From positions 1-6,384 of the forward strand of contig CAIQHW010000052.1 in the NCBI GenBank assembly GCA_903871715.1: a DNA stretch of 6,384 bases. The letters run 5' to 3'. Within the stretch, counting starts at the first letter, position 1; each line of letters starts with the position of its first letter. This document shows positions 5,786-6,384 of the stretch, piece after piece. The notes beneath the pieces are model-generated. The model was given only the letters and a program-made list of their open reading frames with translations, was not told the DNA's origin and made no database searches. Both the position numbers and the translations under genes were made by a program. This stretch comes from an uncultured bacterium. Its GTDB lineage: Bacteria; Bacteroidota; Bacteroidia; Chitinophagales; CAIODY01.

Positions 5786-6384
5786 ATGCTGCAATTAACT
5801 TTAGTTGAGTTGTATAAAATAATCACCAAACCACGAAGCTACATTGGTTTTCTGGCTGTTACTGTGGTGATTTTGCTGATTCAGTTTGCTTTGTATTTAC
5901 AAGGCGATAACTATATCAATTTTGTGTTTCAAAATTTGCAACAAACATTTGTGATGCAAGGCAATATTTTAAATGGCAATCAAATTTGCTTTATCATTTT
6001 GCAAACACTAATTATGCAAATGCCATTGATGGTGGCGTTGGTTACTGGCGATTTGATTTCGGGGGAAGCAGCTACTGGCACAATTAGATTATTAGCCACA
6101 AAACCATTTTCACGAATTCAAATTTTACTATCCAAATATTTTGCTGGCACAATTTATACCGTTTGTTTAGTGGCTTGGTTAGGCTTGCTAGCATTGGGTT
6201 TAAGTCGTTTGATATTTGGTGATGGAGATATTATTGTTATCAAAAGCGAATCGTTAATTATTCTTCGTTCAACAGATGTGTTGTGGCGATTTATGTTTGC
6301 TTTTTTAATTGCGATTGTAAGTTTGGTGGTGATTTCTTCTTTCTCGATGATGCTTTCATGTTTCACTGATAATTCGATTGGACC
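5786..6384 (+). CDS. ABC-2-type transporter permease (partial, runs off right edge)
   Basis: The ATG at 5786 lies 6 bp after the ATPase stop codon, and the frame stays open for 199 codons to the window edge. The product begins MLQLTLVELYKIITKPRSYI, the usual cytoplasmic start of ABC-2 permeases, where a short amphipathic segment leads into the first membrane helix (about 19-38). More hydrophobic segments follow at about 67-87, 118-143 and 169-191. Between the second and third lies GDLISGEAATGTIRLLATKPFSRIQILLSKY (from 88), whose SGE…GTxR…P.SR…K pattern is characteristic of this family. Part of it (bases after about 6154) has an unrelated antisense reading frame with no support. With the ATPase it should form a homodimeric or two-component exporter in the cytoplasmic membrane. 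Usual length is about 240-280 residues, so one or two helices are missing. Confidence 0.88.
   Translation, partial: MLQLTLVELYKIITKPRSYIGFLAVTVVILLIQFALYLQGDNYINFVFQNLQQTFVMQGNILNGNQICFIILQTLIMQMPLMVALVTGDLISGEAATGTIRLLATKPFSRIQILLSKYFAGTIYTVCLVAWLGLLALGLSRLIFGDGDIIVIKSESLIILRSTDVLWRFMFAFLIAIVSLVVISSFSMMLSCFTDNSIG

Overview
The window looks like chromosomal DNA of a member of the Bacteroidota, probably Chitinophagia or Sphingobacteriia-like. The evidence is AT-rich non-coding DNA, a TAnnTTTG-type -7 promoter element, weak or absent Shine-Dalgarno sequences, an outer-membrane beta-barrel end of a kind common in this phylum, and a very large 'GIGTxxP'-type tail-fibre-like surface protein. No tRNA, rRNA, CRISPR array or insertion sequence was seen.

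Layout, all genes on the + strand. (1) 1-281: the C-terminal 92 residues of an Omp85/BamA-TamA-like outer-membrane barrel, cut by the left edge. (2) 282-525: AT-rich spacer with a good Bacteroidota promoter about 37 bp before the next start codon. (3) 526-4338: a 1270-residue secreted fibre protein. It has a signal peptide, a conserved N-terminal region, 27 tandem 17-residue head repeats, a middle 'GIGTxxP' region, 12 further YadA-like head repeats mostly of 14 residues, and a C-terminal S74 intramolecular chaperone with an apparent Ser/Lys self-cleavage pair and a terminal coiled coil. (4) 4339-4870: gene-poor spacer. It holds a second, diverged copy of the fibre gene's promoter followed by a 22-codon ORF that resembles only the fibre gene's C-terminal coiled coil. 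This is best read as the deletion remnant of a tandem paralogue. A strong hairpin terminator follows, and a second terminator-like hairpin sits about 40 bp before the next gene. (5) 4871-5779 and 5786-6384: a two-gene ABC exporter operon, with an ATPase and then an ABC-2-type permease cut by the right edge, separated by 6 bp.

The fibre gene and the ABC operon look like separate transcription units split by the terminators, with no sign that they act together. The main points of interest are the two repeat geometries in one fibre, its internal block duplications, the remnant paralogue that keeps its promoter, and the absence of a visible outer-membrane anchor on the fibre. Nothing here clearly amounts to a new multi-gene system.
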